Counted from the first letter of the stretch, positions 44,125 to 56,212 are shown. The stretch is 64,000 nt of DNA from Endomychus coccineus (GCA_958510875.1 OY294068.1:190922315-190986314); one strand, 5' to 3'. Numbers and translations are program-made. Notes: generated from the sequence alone by a model not told the origin.

Positions 44125-45290
44125 CGAAAATATATTACAATCATACATTCAATCCACGGTTTCTACGGGTGAGGGTAGTCTGTGATCTACAGATAGGTTG
44201 AAACTGATTTTTATCACAGCCTGAAAACCTCATTAAATTTAAGTGAATTGAATGCGAATGGGGATGAAATAGTGTTCGTTGAAACCAATTCCTCAAATAG
44301 ATATATCATTTTCTTATTAACATAGTACCAATATACATGCAATCTGCATATTATCAAGAATTATTGGAATCTCTCAATAATTAAGTACATTTAATGGGAC
44401 CACTTAACTCTTCCACGTAAACGGATTATCGCAAGTGATCACGTAGATCTTCTTATTAATTTGGACGAACTGCATTTCTTGCTGATACTATTAATTATAT
44501 AGCGAAGTTGACTAATTCTACTTTTATTGTGAAGTAATGTGGAAAAATAAAGTAGTGTAATATCCTTTTCTTGTATGAAAAATTCTGTTCGATTGAGATT
44601 GATAACTTCGGTCGATATGCTTTTATGCTCAAAGATTCCAAACTCTTTATGAGAAGGTGTGCTATTCGATAAATGTAACGAGTTTGGTCCAATAAGTATG
44701 TACGATATTCAAGTTTAAGTGCCATTTCGAGAGTTATAAATTTCCAGCTATTATTCAAAATATCAGATACAGTAGTAGTTCTTTATACTTCGCAGTACTT
44801 ATGCGATCAAAAAAATTTGCATATTTGGTGAAATATTAGATGAGGCCCAGAGGTGAATGGCGATATGGATTTTACTTGAACCAACAACCACTTACCTAGT
44901 AATTATTACAAAAATGCATGTTCCATGAGGTACGAGTACCTAAATAGCATATTCCAAAGCCCAAGGTAAGCAATATCCCAAAAACAAGAAATTATATCAC
45001 TTCCCGTATTTACTGACATTGAGTTAATGGTGTTATTATGCAATACCTCAAATTTATTGAGATACGTTCGTCAATCAGTTCAAATATTAGCATAAAATAT
45101 ATAAATTACATAATATTTTTCAATTATTTCAGTGTAGCCTATAGAACAAGATAGATTCAGCATAAACTGACATGAACTGTACATTGTGAAAAATGGATGT
45201 AAAAATCCAATGAAAAGTATGGCAAAAATTACATTAATGCTCTATGAACTTATACAATAACATGTAGGGTCGAAGTAAATTGAGTCTGGC
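44125..45290. other. No gene recognised
   Basis: Noncoding AT-rich DNA; an 87-codon open frame at 44495-44758 (minus) has no recognised motif. Confidence 0.4.
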
Positions 45291-45299
45291 ATCTATTAA

Positions 45300-45690
45300 T
45301 TGCCAATACTGATTGTTTGTTGTACCCCCTTTGTTTGTGGCCTAACTTAACCTAACCTAATCTAACCTAACCTCACCTAATCTAACCTAATATTTATTAA
45401 ATCGCGCTAATATCAACACCTTCATAATAACCAATAACGATTGTTTATTATACCCCATTTGTTTGTAAACCTAACCTTACCTAACGTAATCTAACCTGAC
45501 CTGACCTAATTTGACCTAATAACCTAACTTTGTTGATATATAATGTGAATATTGTAATCGCGCTAATCTTAACACTCATAATAATCAATGATGATTGTTT
45601 ATTGTACCCCATTCGTTTCTAATCTAACCTAACCTTACCTCACCTACTAAGCTAACTTTGTTGATACAGAAGGCGAAAATTTTAATCTCG
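45300..45690. repeat. Tandem repeats with telomere-like CCTAA arrays
   Basis: Three unequal units, 128 and 154 bases apart by the GATTGTTT mark (45311, 45439, 45593). Each contains a GATTGTTTRTTRTACCCC block, a degenerate array of CCTAA/CTAAC units (about 45350-45393, 45469-45530, 45622-45650) and, in the last two, AACTTTGTTGATA. CGCGCTAAT...TTAACACTCATAATA links the units. CCTAA is the complement of TTAGG, the common insect telomere repeat. Confidence 0.8.
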
Positions 45691-45902
45691 CTAATCTTAA
45701 TACTCATTTCTAAGACTTATTCACTCACTTGCGAAATGAACCAATCAGAAGCTCTAGTCAAGTTCGGATTACCGATAATACCAAACTTGACTCTTGACTC
45801 TCATTGGCCTGGCAAGTTCGGTGTTTTCAGATTTGTTTACAGTGCATGTGACAGTTAAACGTCAAATATAAGTGATTAGGTACGCTGTGCACGCATTCAA
45901 AA

Positions 45903-47075
45903 ATGAGTAGATTTGGGATGAATTCTATCGAATCAATCAACGAAAAAATCGATGGAAATGTACCGAAAGATACGAGGAAATCGAAGGAGTATATTTGGAA
46001 GCAATTTACTAGATTTTGCGATGAACGAAAATACCTATTAGATGGAGCAACGCCTGCCGAGAGACTAGCTATTATTTCGAATGACTGGGGCTTCAACATG
46101 AGAAAAATCGATGGTTCTGATTACAAGGAATGTGTTGTGAAGACGATCTGGAATACGAGTGCTAGATTATTGCAACAACAATTCTATAATGAATATGGAC
46201 GAAGTTTCGACCCATTCAAAGATATTATTTTTCAATGGGCCAGAAATGCGCAAGATACAAAACGCAAGTTGCTTCAAGGTAACGTACAGAAACGAAAGAT
46301 CAGTTCGGCACCGTTGACCCATGAAGAACATAAAGCAATATGTACACAATGGGATGGAGATACACCCACAGGACTCCAAAAGAAATTTTTATATATCGCA
46401 GCGGTAGAACTTGCTTGGAGAGGAGGTGAAGCTGCATATTGTTTGTTAGATTATTTTAAAGAAGAATTAGATAATAAGGGGGCGCCTACCGGCAGAATCG
46501 AATATAACACAGTTTTTTCTAAAACTTGCCAAGGAGGTGGTCAGCGATGTGCGAACAGAAAATGGTTGATTGAAAATGTGCAAAATGCAACAATGTGCCC
46601 CGTGAGACTTTATAAAAAGATGATTTCAAAACGAGGTAATAATGTAAAATCTAATAGGTTGTTTCTTACTGAGAATGGACATTGGAAGCCTGGTGATCAT
46701 TGCACTCCTTGGTACAAAAATATGCCTCTAGGGATTAATACGATCAGTAAATGGACCCAAGCATCAGCTCAGAATATAGGGCTTGATGTGAAAAAGCAAA
46801 AAATTACCAACCATTCAAATCGAGCAACTGCAGTCAGTGAACTTTTATGTAGAGGAGTAGGAGAATAGGAAACCATAAAAATTACTGGACATTCGAGCTC
46901 TAATTCGCTGAAACCCTACATCCAACTTAGTAAACAACATCACGAAAAACTTATTGCAAATGTCAGAAATAATAGCAATCAAGATGTAACAACTATTGCA
47001 AGTACAAGCGGGTGTTCAAATAATCAAGCTCAAAACATTGTATATAATAACTGTACCATTTATAATTATAATTGA
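45903..47075 (+). pseudogene. Crypton-like tyrosine recombinase, one stop codon
   Basis: A 390-residue frame broken only by TAG at codon 322 (46866-46868). It has the catalytic set of tyrosine recombinases: R173 in AWRGGEA, H304 and R307 in TNHSNRATA, H330 in TGHSSS and Y339 in LKPYIQ. Such enzymes cut and rejoin DNA through a covalent phosphotyrosine. The region PLGINTISKWTQASAQNIGL followed by TNHSNRATAVSELLCRGV matches the DUF3504-type domain found in Cryptons and in Crypton-derived host proteins. CPVRLYKKM near 231-240 and the C-terminal NNCTIYNYN also fit that group. The stop removes H330 and Y339. The start is the first ATG after an in-frame break and is preceded by about 200 bases free of other genes. 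No transposon termini were found. Confidence 0.85.
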
Positions 47076-47820
47076 AAAATATTTCAGTATGTTATGTTAT
47101 TGTTGGTTAAATTGAATAAGTATTTCTTTCGATGTCAATGTTTTCTGTTCATTAAAATTTATTAATTTCTCAGGTCAACTTTTTTGCCAATTTCCTCTAA
47201 TGCTGCCGAATTTCAGATTTTTTATCTTTCACTTTGTTTGTGAATTAGTCTAATAAAATTCCATTCGTGATTAAGCTTATCTCATAAGTCTGTCTTTCAT
47301 TTGTGATCTCAACTGAATTGATTCGAGAAAACACCACGAATCCGCAAACAATTCAGTTTCGTTCAGAAATGAATCGACAGATTTATCGCAAAAATTCAAT
47401 CGCTTGTGGTATTACTACTGAATATTCTGAGAATTATATTGAAACCCGGGACTCAATTTACGTAGTATGATTTTATCAGTGGGACTGAATTGAGGTAGGA
47501 ATATGGAGATGGGACTTAATTTACGTTTTCCGGATATGGATTTATACAGGAAAACATTAAGATTATCAAAATTATTTGGAGAACGATTAATAAATATGTG
47601 TTAATACCTGGACGAATTTAAAATTATACATAATAGTGAATTTTCCAGTGTATCATCTGTGATTTCATATAATTTCAATGTATAAATTACATAAAATTAT
47701 GTAGAAATACTTGATTTTCTATGTAAACCAGACATAGAAGCGTTGCCTTCGCCGCGTGCCCACATATTTTCACCGCTCAGTCGATCGCCATTACGACCTG
47801 TAGATACTTACTAACCATTG
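47076..47820. other. No gene recognised
   Basis: 3' flank of the Crypton-like gene; noncoding. Confidence 0.4.
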
Positions 47821-47827
47821 ACCAAGT

Positions 47828-47880
47828 TATAAAAGCAAAACAAATCAACTTTAGTGTTTATCATGGTTGAGACAGTAAGT
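47828..47880 (+). promoter_or_regulatory. Possible TATA promoter with tiny first exon
   Basis: TATAAAAG (47828-47835) is followed at a normal distance by a possible start of transcription near 47853. ATGGTTGAGACA (47863-47874) then runs into GTAAGT, a perfect 5' splice site. This could be the first exon of a plus-strand host gene. No downstream exon could be recognised, so it stays speculative. Confidence 0.25.
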
Positions 47881-49560
47881 TGAATTCATTCTTAGTTGCT
47901 TTTGATACAGCTTTAAGCAGAGTACATTGTGTAAAGTGTTATATAAAATAATATCACAATTGTTAACAATATAAAATAGAAAAACACGCATTATAATTTC
48001 TACCTTACAGCAAAAAGCTATTATATAATGAACAAAATCACGTTAGTTCCCCCAGAATTACGAATTACCTCTACTCAGCACCACATTCAATTATGAATCA
48101 TCTTAAGCTACCGTTTCCTTCGTATCTCATAAAAAATAGCGATATGTTCTATATTTCGGGTAATATCTTAGCGTCAAAGGTTTCATCTATCTAGAATGAA
48201 TCTCAGGTCTAATTTAAGGTGCTATTCTACGATTGAAAAACGTCGGCAGATTCCTTTCGCTTTGAACCATAATTAGCGAAGGCGTGCTATCATTTACCTA
48301 ATTATAAAGGGAAGGTGAGAAAAAATGTTCTTTTCGACTTAATGCTTGCTACTCATACTCCGAAAACACCCAATAATTATTTACACAATTAATTTTTTTC
48401 TTCTAATAATAGACGGTAGCAATGCACCGTGTGTTTGATGTAGATTAATTTTGATTAATGTTAGCACCTAATGATGATAGTTTGGATTTTTCGTTTACTT
48501 ATTCCCGAAATAATTGTATTTTCAAGTTTGAAAAGGGCACATCTCTGGGAAACCATTTTTTTCAGGAAATAAGGGAACTGAATATATACTAATTTGAATA
48601 AAAACTAGAACTAACAGAGAGTTCAAAAGTGGCCGTAATCATGTAGGAACATACCCATATTCTGACACAATTGGGAAGCGCTTAATGCTGAGTAACTTTT
48701 ATCCAAAAAATATCCTCCATTTATTCTTGCTCAGAAGTTGCAAGGCTACAAAGTTTGAAAATGCCCCATTCAGGAAATTACGCCAACGGTTGAATCAAGT
48801 TGTCCATGAAAAACAGTTGACAATAAATTGTTTCATATACAAGCAAGGCGAATTTGAAAACGTCATGTTGATGTCATCCGTGATTGTTCACAATAAATAT
48901 TGTTAACTTCTCGGACCTTTCAAAATGTTTACACATAGCGGAAAAGTTGATATGCTACTTCTATTTGGTAAAGCTCAGGAAAAAAGAAGGGCTATTCAGT
49001 TGTATTGGGACTAATGTCCTGGACGTCATGTTCCCAATGTAAATGCATTCATGACACTGGACCGCACTTTGAGACAAAACAAGATACATTTTCTTCCCGA
49101 AAAAATAAGACAATTGGCAAAACTATTTTTGAAGATAATATGGTTGCTCGAGTTTTGCAATATTTCGATTATAATCCCAAAAACTGAATGAGGCAACCAT
49201 GTTGGTAACTAAATTTAGAATTTACTCCTGTGCATCAAGTTTTGAAAACAAAAGGGCGCCACGCTTTCAAAAGGCCCAATTTAGAACTTTTGAATGAGCC
49301 GCATATGGAAAAAGTAAAAAGGATCTAATTTTGTCATCCAAATAATTCTAAATTTGGAAATTACTGGTCCTAAGCTTTTCAAACAAATACAATCCATAAG
49401 AAAATGTATATATTAACAATTATTAAATATTAATTAAATAACCTAAATTATACTCCAGTCCGAGAGGAAACAAAATCAAAAAGGGAAAAAAATAGCCAAG
49501 AATATTCAACACAGCAACGTACAAAGAGATTAAGAACAAAGAAATAGCTGGAAAGTATGA
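47881..49560. other. No gene recognised
   Basis: AT-rich noncoding DNA. Open frames of 60-73 codons near 48685 and 49005 carry no motif that I know. Confidence 0.4.
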
Positions 49561-49566
49561 ATAGTT

Positions 49567-51060
49567 TCACCGCCGGCTAGAATTGAAAATATCATATTCA
49601 GTACGTGTGCCACTGGTGTTATAGGCACGGCACATGTAAAATGATGGAGATAATTTAAGTAAGTTAGTACGAAGAGTTTGGAGGTGGAAAATATTTACAG
49701 ACCGGGACTTCAGACGAGGAACTAGGAAATTGACTCCTTCCAGCAGCATGGGGCAGTCAATTAGGTTGTTGAGCAACTTGAACAAACTAGCTTGGAGTAC
49801 ATAATTATTTCTGCGAGAAAGAGATGACATATTGAATCTATCTAACAGGAAAGAATTAGGAAAGCCCCTGATAGGATAAAAACCGTCTATCCTGAAGGAC
49901 AGGTACTTCAAAAAGCTGCGCTGAACAGATTCCAGGGCATCTCTATGAACGGCATAACCAGGGAACCAAATCACAGAAGCATACTCAAGCCGCGATCGCA
50001 AAATGTTACGAACAACGATTCGAGCGTGTCTATGTCTGAAAAATAACGACAGCTTCGCACAATAAACCCAAGCAGTCTGTTAGCAGCCTCCATCACATAC
50101 TACAGGTGAGAAATAAAGGATAGTTTGGGATCGAAAATTACGCCAAGGTCTTTATAGGTTGCTGGTCTCTTAAGAATAGTACCGTCTACCGTCTACGTTG
50201 TAATCAAATATAGTCAAGTTGGTCTTATTTGTGTAAGATATAACGCAACACTTGTTAACATTAAGAGACAGCTTGTTCGCTGAACACCATACAACCATCA
50301 TATCAAAACTTCTCTGAAGTAGATAACAATAAAATGTGAATTCGATGACAAAGAACATTTTAAAATTATCAGCATATAAAAGACTAATTACACTTAGACC
50401 TATTGAAATATCATTGACAAAGATGTTAAAAATGGTGGTCCCAAAATTGATCCTTGGGGGACTCCTGAGGAAGCAAGATATTCCATCGATCTCTGCCTAT
50501 TTATCACGACAAATTGCCTCATATCACTAAGATATGAGGCGATGAAAGATAAGAGTTCCACAGAGAAACCAATACCATCAAGTTTACCTAGCAGAAGTAT
50601 GTGGTCAAGCCTGTCGAAGGCCTTGAATAGATCAGTATATATGACATCGACTTGGAAGCCGGAATCCATATTTTCAGCGATGTATTGTGTGAAAGATGCC
50701 AGGTTGGTGGATGTGGAACGACCCTTACAAAACCGTGATGTATATCAAAAAGGCGTGAATGGACTTTGAAATATACTCTATCGTCGATAAGAATCTCCAA
50801 CGCCTTAGCAAAATTTTGAAAGATGCTTTTAGATTATGCACATCTGTTCTATCACCACTTTCGGAGATCAGACAAACTTTCGTCTTCTTCCATACTAGTG
50901 TGCAAGTACAGAAGGTAAGACACCTATTGAGTGAGTGAGGGGTACTGAAAAAATGGGTGCGCAGTCTCTGAGTAGAAAGGTGGGAGATCTCATCTGTTGT
51001 TCCATTACGAGACATCTCAGATAGGCGGACTAGACAAGCTCAAACCAGTCACCCCCTTCA
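49567..51060 (-). pseudogene. Non-LTR reverse transcriptase (family also at 61020)
   Basis: From high to low coordinate: WKKTKVCLISESGDRTDVHN near 50835-50895; ALEILIDDRVYFKVHSRL near 50750-50805; QVDVIYTDLFKAFDRLDHIL near 50595-50655 (motif A); GIGFSVELLSFIASYLSDMR; SSGVPQGSILGPP near 50440-50480; a damaged ISLLYADNFKMF near 50345-50390, YADD with Asn for the last Asp; WCSANKLSLNVNKCCVISYT near 50215-50275; and a C-terminal frame 50001-49567 with RSRLEYASVIWFPGYAVHRD and ESVQRSFLKYLSFR. This is the RT and thumb of a Jockey/CR1-type element. Frames break several times. The copy at 61020-62125 is of the same family and includes more N-terminal sequence. Confidence 0.88.
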
Positions 51061-51825
51061 TTATCAAGTCTGAGACCTGTAGAACTTCTTCCTACAAGGC
51101 TTGATTTTTCTATAGAACAGCGAAATGTGGAACTCTTTACTTAGTGAGGTCTTTTCCCATGCATAGAACCTCCAAACCTTCAAGAAAAATCCCAATGTCT
51201 ATCTCCTCTGACAACATTCCACCGCTGGCTCACATGATGTTCTTCCAACATTATAGGTTTCCCTCTCGTGTAGTCAATGTATCAAAAAAATCACATCAGT
51301 ATGTAGGAAGAAGAAACATGTTACTATTGCGAAAGAAATGAATTCAATGAGAGAATTTCCAATTTGAGCGTCTACTCAACAAAAATTGTACTAATTGGTT
51401 CTTGCTCATTCTACCTACAATATGTCAGCATGAAGTAAAATGAAACAATGGTACTAAATCGAGTTTTTATTTTACAAATAAAAGTTTTAAGGCGAAGTTA
51501 ATTGCTAACAGTTTTCCTCAAACAAAGCCTATACACCCGAATATTATACATGTTCTAAGAAGATATTCATCCTATCAATAAAGATATACAATACATGCTA
51601 CGTAACCTCTACATTTCTAGTTTGCAAGAAGCTCATACACACGCGTAAGATACATTCCTATGATGCTAAAGCATCTTCCAACATATTGCGAAAACGGTTA
51701 TATGACAGTCCGTGCTAAATCATACATTCATTGGTAATAATGGTCAATATCCTATACTGCCCAAATATATCATAGTTAGGACCCGATAATATGTGAATTA
51801 GCTCGAATTTTATATATACCTAGAC
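51061..51825. other. Presumed 3' flank of the following gene
   Basis: No coding content recognised. AATAAA on the minus strand at about 51469-51474 could serve as polyadenylation signal for the gene at 51830-52285. Confidence 0.4.
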
Positions 51826-51829
51826 CTAG

Positions 51830-52258
51830 TTACATTTTGTAAAAACGGTCCAGTGCCAACATTGCATCAAGATGTTTACTCACATCTGTGCGAACAAGTG
51901 GATTATTTGTTGTTGGCTCATACCACACATGACTAGCCGATGTATCAATAGCTTCATCTTTCATCCAAAATCCGTAATTCATGGAAGTTGTTAACGGAAA
52001 TTTATACATTTCTCCAGGACCCACTGGTTTGTAAGCTCCTTTTTTCCTCATTTTCATCATCCTAGAGTGGCTGCCATAATTATAACCGTCTGTATGACTT
52101 TCGTCTAGGTCGATTGTGGTAAGTATGTCACGATATGTTCTCTCCCCTGATGCTAAGAATTTCCGGATGGTTTCGGATGGTTCTTTGGGTTCCTTGTAAT
52201 CGGGGCGCATCGCAACTGCAAACGGATCATCGGGACCGTATATGGACGAGTAATTCAT
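51830..52258 (-). CDS. Uncharacterised 142-residue protein, possible host gene
   Basis: An intact, well-balanced frame without stops or repeats, unlike the transposon debris around it. The protein is Tyr-, Met- and Pro-containing and rather polar, with a basic patch HSRMMKMRKKGAYKP at about residues 63-77, the segment GPGEMYKFPLTTSMNYGFW at about 80-98, and a C-terminus ending in LDAMLALDRFYKM. I see no signal peptide or membrane segment. I do not recognise the family; short Tyr/Pro-rich proteins of this kind include axonemal microtubule inner proteins, but that is only a guess. On the minus strand a textbook 3' splice site (T-rich run then GTAG, 52286-52300) lies 26 bases upstream of the ATG, so a noncoding first exon further upstream is likely. 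An in-frame TAG stands at that acceptor, which supports the chosen start. Confidence 0.6.
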   Translation of the reverse strand: MNYSSIYGPDDPFAVAMRPDYKEPKEPSETIRKFLASGERTYRDILTTIDLDESHTDGYNYGSHSRMMKMRKKGAYKPVGPGEMYKFPLTTSMNYGFWMKDEAIDTSASHVWYEPTTNNPLVRTDVSKHLDAMLALDRFYKM

Positions 52259-52285
52259 CGGAAGGAATGTGAAACTAGTATCTAA

Positions 52286-52302
52286 CTACAAAAAAAAACT
52301 TG
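52286..52302 (-). promoter_or_regulatory. Candidate 3' splice acceptor
   Basis: Read on the minus strand, a run of at least nine T followed by GTAG forms a strong acceptor directly before the presumed coding exon 52285-51830. Confidence 0.5.
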
Positions 52303-52880
52303 ACAGAAAACTGACATGAAAAAATTCAATAGAAGTACTTATATGATGATAATATGAAGAAATGGAAAATATCGCTGCCTTATATCTATGAAATTTGACA
52401 TTTACACATTTACAATACTATTCAGTGCTACAAAGCAAGAGCTGTGAAATCGCTGAATCTTTCACATTATTTGGAATTTTTTTATCAATAGTGCCTCCGC
52501 TACTTATCACTACTGGAAAATTGTTAATTTTTCGCAGTTCCTAATAGCAGTATTCGAAAATAGTATGATAATGAAAGAGTAGGACCTGGAATGTTACTGG
52601 TGATATTGGCCAATCTACAGCCAATTGAATTTTGTAGTGAATTTTCTGTTGAAATAATTAATTTCGAAGCAATACCAGATTCAATAATCAGAAATGTAGT
52701 TAACGAACAAGTAGCAATATGTAGAGTAGTAGATAAACCTGAACATAATTCAGATTCAACTGAGGAAATTCTGTGTGTAGAATCAATGGGTATTTGTCTA
52801 ATATTACAGTTCTACCAACCTACGATACGAAATAGCGAATCAGGTTAATTGTAACTTAGGAAAGTATCTCAATTCGAGGA
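52303..52880. other. No gene recognised
   Basis: An 85-codon open frame at 52591-52848 (plus) lacks recognisable motifs and is not called. Confidence 0.4.
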
Positions 52881-52889
52881 TAAAGGCAT

Positions 52890-54130
52890 CAGAATCGATA
52901 AATCTAAACGGGGGTGGACAAGTTTAGAGCACTTAGATCGCTTGATTAGGTCCATTGTGCGGCCCTTGACACAAGACTCAGTGCAGTACGTCTAATGTTT
53001 GATGTCTCTTATGACCTCAGGCGGCATGTATGAGCTGCCGGGATGTTATAAACTAGAAGATGCTAGTGCTGTACATTTTACAAGGATATGAGAGGCAGTT
53101 ACTTGTTCAGAACCTCATCGATGATGCCCAATAAATGCAGATGTTTATTCAGACGACAATGTCACGTGAGGAGTCCTGTCATCAGTTTTTATCCTGTTCT
53201 GTTCATAGAGATGAGGGTTTCATAGCATTTGGTTGATTCAACAGCTTCGTTTCCTTTAACGCCCTTCACACGAGTGGGGAGATACCCATAGTAGCTGAAG
53301 TTTGTTTCATGTGGCTAATTCAGCCCTGCACTCGAAAACAATCATAGAAGTCACCATATGGGCGCAAAGTGAGCCCAGGGCTGCTCGGCTGTCGGTGCAG
53401 ATACATAGTCGCCTACCTCGGTAGTTTAGTTTCAGGTTTTCCAGGACACAGGTGCGGATTGTACAGACATCGTCCTGAAAAATCCGTAAGTAGACTTTGG
53501 CTCAGCCAGACTCGCCAGCCAGTCTTGGACTTGTCCGTGAATCAGACGAGTCCTCCTGACGAACTGGTGCAGAGTGCTTGTTCTTCCAGACCGACCTTTG
53601 AGTTATGAGGACGTCTAGTTTTCGGAACCTGACAGAGGGCACTATCGCATACTGCTCCAGTAGGAGGGTCGGCAGCATCCAGCAGCCCAATCCCATATTC
53701 TGGCATAGCCACTGCTTAAATGTGGAGCTATAGGGGGATGGTATCCACCGAGACCTCCAGAGCCCTAGTGGGGGCGGTCCTCATAGTCCTCGTAATCCCC
53801 ATACAGGCGAATCGCTGAGCCTTGTCCAGCTCAAGACGGAATAGAACTATTTCTGTCACCGGCCACTACAAATCGGCTGCATAGGCTATATTTGGGGGAA
53901 TCATGGCCATGTAAATCCGGTGCAGAACCCATGGCCGTTTAGTTCATGTATTTCCGAAGGCTGTCCTGCATGTCCATACAGATACTCCGTTTCCTCGTGG
54001 AAAGAACCACTTCGGTCTTAACGGGATTCACCCTCGTAGCATCAGCAAGCCACGATGACAAGTGCAATATTCTGCAGCTCACATATGGTAGCCGCGTGTT
54101 TGACGAGGGTGACAGTTGCCAAGTCTTCAT
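52890..54130 (-). pseudogene. Non-LTR pol: RT end, RNase H and C-terminus
   Basis: From high to low coordinate on the minus strand: ADATRVNPVKTEVVLSTRKR near 54000-54060 (behind the YADD motif); a worn thumb; then VYLRIFQDDVCTIRTCVLEN near 53445-53500; RGRRLCICTDSRAALGSLCA near 53360-53430, the RNase H strand with its Asp; MVTSMIVFECRAEL; and LTxHCRLNKHLHLLGIIDEV near 53115-53175 with a following HILVKCTAL, the segment also found intact at 38483-38785. The domain order fits an R1/Jockey-type element. Frames change repeatedly; GC content is higher than in the surrounding DNA. Confidence 0.8.
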
Positions 54131-54209
54131 CAGAAAATAGCAAAGCTAAAGATTCCTAAGTTGTATTGAAACACGTGTAGGGTGCCCATCTTATTTTTAA
54201 TTTTGCTGA

Positions 54210-54440
54210 TTCAATTTGCTGATGACACAAAATTTCGTGAATCAAATTCGTACAAACTATACTTGAAAAACACAAAAAAATAAACTTTGATTTCTCATCT
54301 AAGACAATTCAGATGGCAAACGAACCTACAACATTAATTGGACTTATGTTGGATAGAAGCCACACGTGGGAAACAAGTACTAGATCATTTTGCAGTAAAC
54401 TGTTCGAAATCATATTTTCAATGGAACAATAAAAAAATAT
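54210..54440 (+). pseudogene. Non-LTR RT thumb fragment
   Basis: The plus strand reads TTLIGLMLDRSHTWETSTRS and FCSKLFEIIFSMEQ, matching the post-RT segment FLGLxLDxxLTWxxHIxxLC of Jockey/CR1-type elements. The part before it (KFVNF...) fits the strand of KTxFVxF. A short, isolated remnant in opposite orientation to the preceding one. Confidence 0.6.
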
Positions 54441-55560
54441 CACTAATGAAGAAGTCTTCAACACTGCGTATTACAGTTCATTTCGAATATACATTATCAT
54501 GTTGTATCCCCATTAGAGGGCTATAAAACTGATTACAGGTCTTATCTTGTTTATACCTTCATATCAAAATCTATACTGTACATTGAAAAGAATAAAACAT
54601 AAAGCCTTGCTATACTACAATTTTCTACTTAGGTTGGTGTTATAGCTATCATGGCATACAATTTTACGACAGTTTATCCGAAGATATGAGAAATCTGGAG
54701 ATAATTCAGTTTCTGACAGTACTTGTCTCTCTATTGAGTGGAAATATATCTCATACTTTTGAGTAATTTCTGAATTACTGTGAAAAAAAAACATTTATCA
54801 TTTATTTCCATTTTACCGACATATTTTTCGAGAATGTATTTATACAATTAACATGAATGAAGTGTCTTTCTATTTCCAATTTATTGATATTCAGGAATAA
54901 CGATCCATCCTACTACATTAGTTTTGTTCATTCTAGAAACGTTAACAGAGAAATACCGGAAAAGCCTCCATGTTTAACTGAAGCTTCATTGTATTGGCTG
55001 TAGATGAGAACAACAAAATATTCAATAATTTGCGAAGTAAATACTTACATCCTTAGACATTATTTTGAATAGCTAGAAAAGATACATACGTTGGACGATC
55101 GAAAGTGCATCTAAAAGTTCACGTTCATATTTATGGCCACACTGGCAGTTAGTCGGCGACCATCACGTGCAGGGTCAGTAATTTAGTCGTGATTAATAAC
55201 CACGATATATCAGAACCTATCAATATTGCCCCATACGAAGCGGCAGCAACTGCATGTTCCTGCTGTTTCAAAGGCTGATTACTACAATTACCTCACGTAG
55301 GTGTTAAAATATTCGGAGTCACAAATTATAGCAACCCCATTTTATTAGTAGGTATATTGGATGAGCGTATTAGAAAAAATGAATGGATTCATCTCACTTA
55401 CGTCCTATAATACAAGGCCAAAGCGCTTTCGCATGACGTCATGACTTAGGTACTATTATAGAATCAATCGGTTGCAAAATTTGTGATGTCTGAAGCACGA
55501 AAGCCTTGGAGAGAGCGATTAAACCCTCTTTCTATAAATAGTTCAAGAAAATCCTTTGAA
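54441..55560. other. No gene recognised
   Basis: Noncoding AT-rich DNA; nothing supported. Confidence 0.4.
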
Positions 55561-55591
55561 AACAGGGATCGAAGAATTTGCCAACAATTAG

Positions 55592-55900
55592 TTGATTAAT
55601 AAGATGAACATGACATACTGTGATAACTTTTATATAGGTAGAACTTGCCGTTATTTTGAACTTAGATACAAAGAACATGTTCGTTCTTTCAAACTTAACA
55701 AAATGGACTCAACCTTGGCTAACTTTTTTTTTATACACAGGTCATGTCTTCCTAATGAAGATAGCCTAAATATTTTACATAATCAAAGCAAAGGTTTCGA
55801 AATAAATACATTAGGATCAATAGAGATTTATAAAGGTGTCCTATAACAATATCCCAAATGATCAGTTAATTTTGTCTCTGTATGATAATGGCACTTTGGT
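55592..55900 (+). pseudogene. PLE GIY-YIG endonuclease fragment
   Basis: The frame reads CDNFYIGRTCRYFELRYKEH, the C-x-x-F-Y-I-G-Q-T-x-R core of the Penelope GIY-YIG domain with Gln replaced by Arg. It continues with VRSFKLNKMDSTLANFFFIH and, after a small slip, SLNILHNQSKGFEINTLGSI and EIYKGVL. The first GIY strand is missing, and no RT lies upstream. The frame is one base from continuing beyond 55846. It differs in sequence from the PLEs at 1.4, 7.3 and 41.9 kb and so may be a separate PLE family. Confidence 0.75.
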
Positions 55901-56204
55901 TTTAAAACCATCGTAACATTTTCATTTTATCATTGAAAGTGTTATAAAAACAAAGTAATAATTATTTCATTCAATCATAATGATAAAATACCATAGAGGA
56001 ACGGCCTCTGTGATCGATTTTTTTTCCATCAAGTTAAGTTTAAGTTACTTTGTATAACATTTCAAAAGAATACTTCAAGATACAGTTTCTTTGAGACGCG
56101 TGAGTTCTTTGAATCGACGCATTGCATTGGAATGATTTTGTCAGTGGGAAATCTATCTTCTGGTAGATGAAGTTTGGAATATTTGGTGTTCTAAGATTTC
56201 CAAA
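55901..56204. other. PLE tail or unrelated; nothing recognised
   Basis: Noncoding sequence between the PLE fragment and the MITE. Confidence 0.4.
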
Positions 56205-56212
56205 TGCATGAG

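Noticed and set aside
45350..45650. A true chromosome end
   Set aside because: The CCTAA arrays are short, degenerate and interrupted by a conserved spacer, and ordinary sequence continues on both sides.
52591..52848. 85-codon open frame as a host gene
   Set aside because: No motif, weak context; such lengths are expected by chance in this much sequence.
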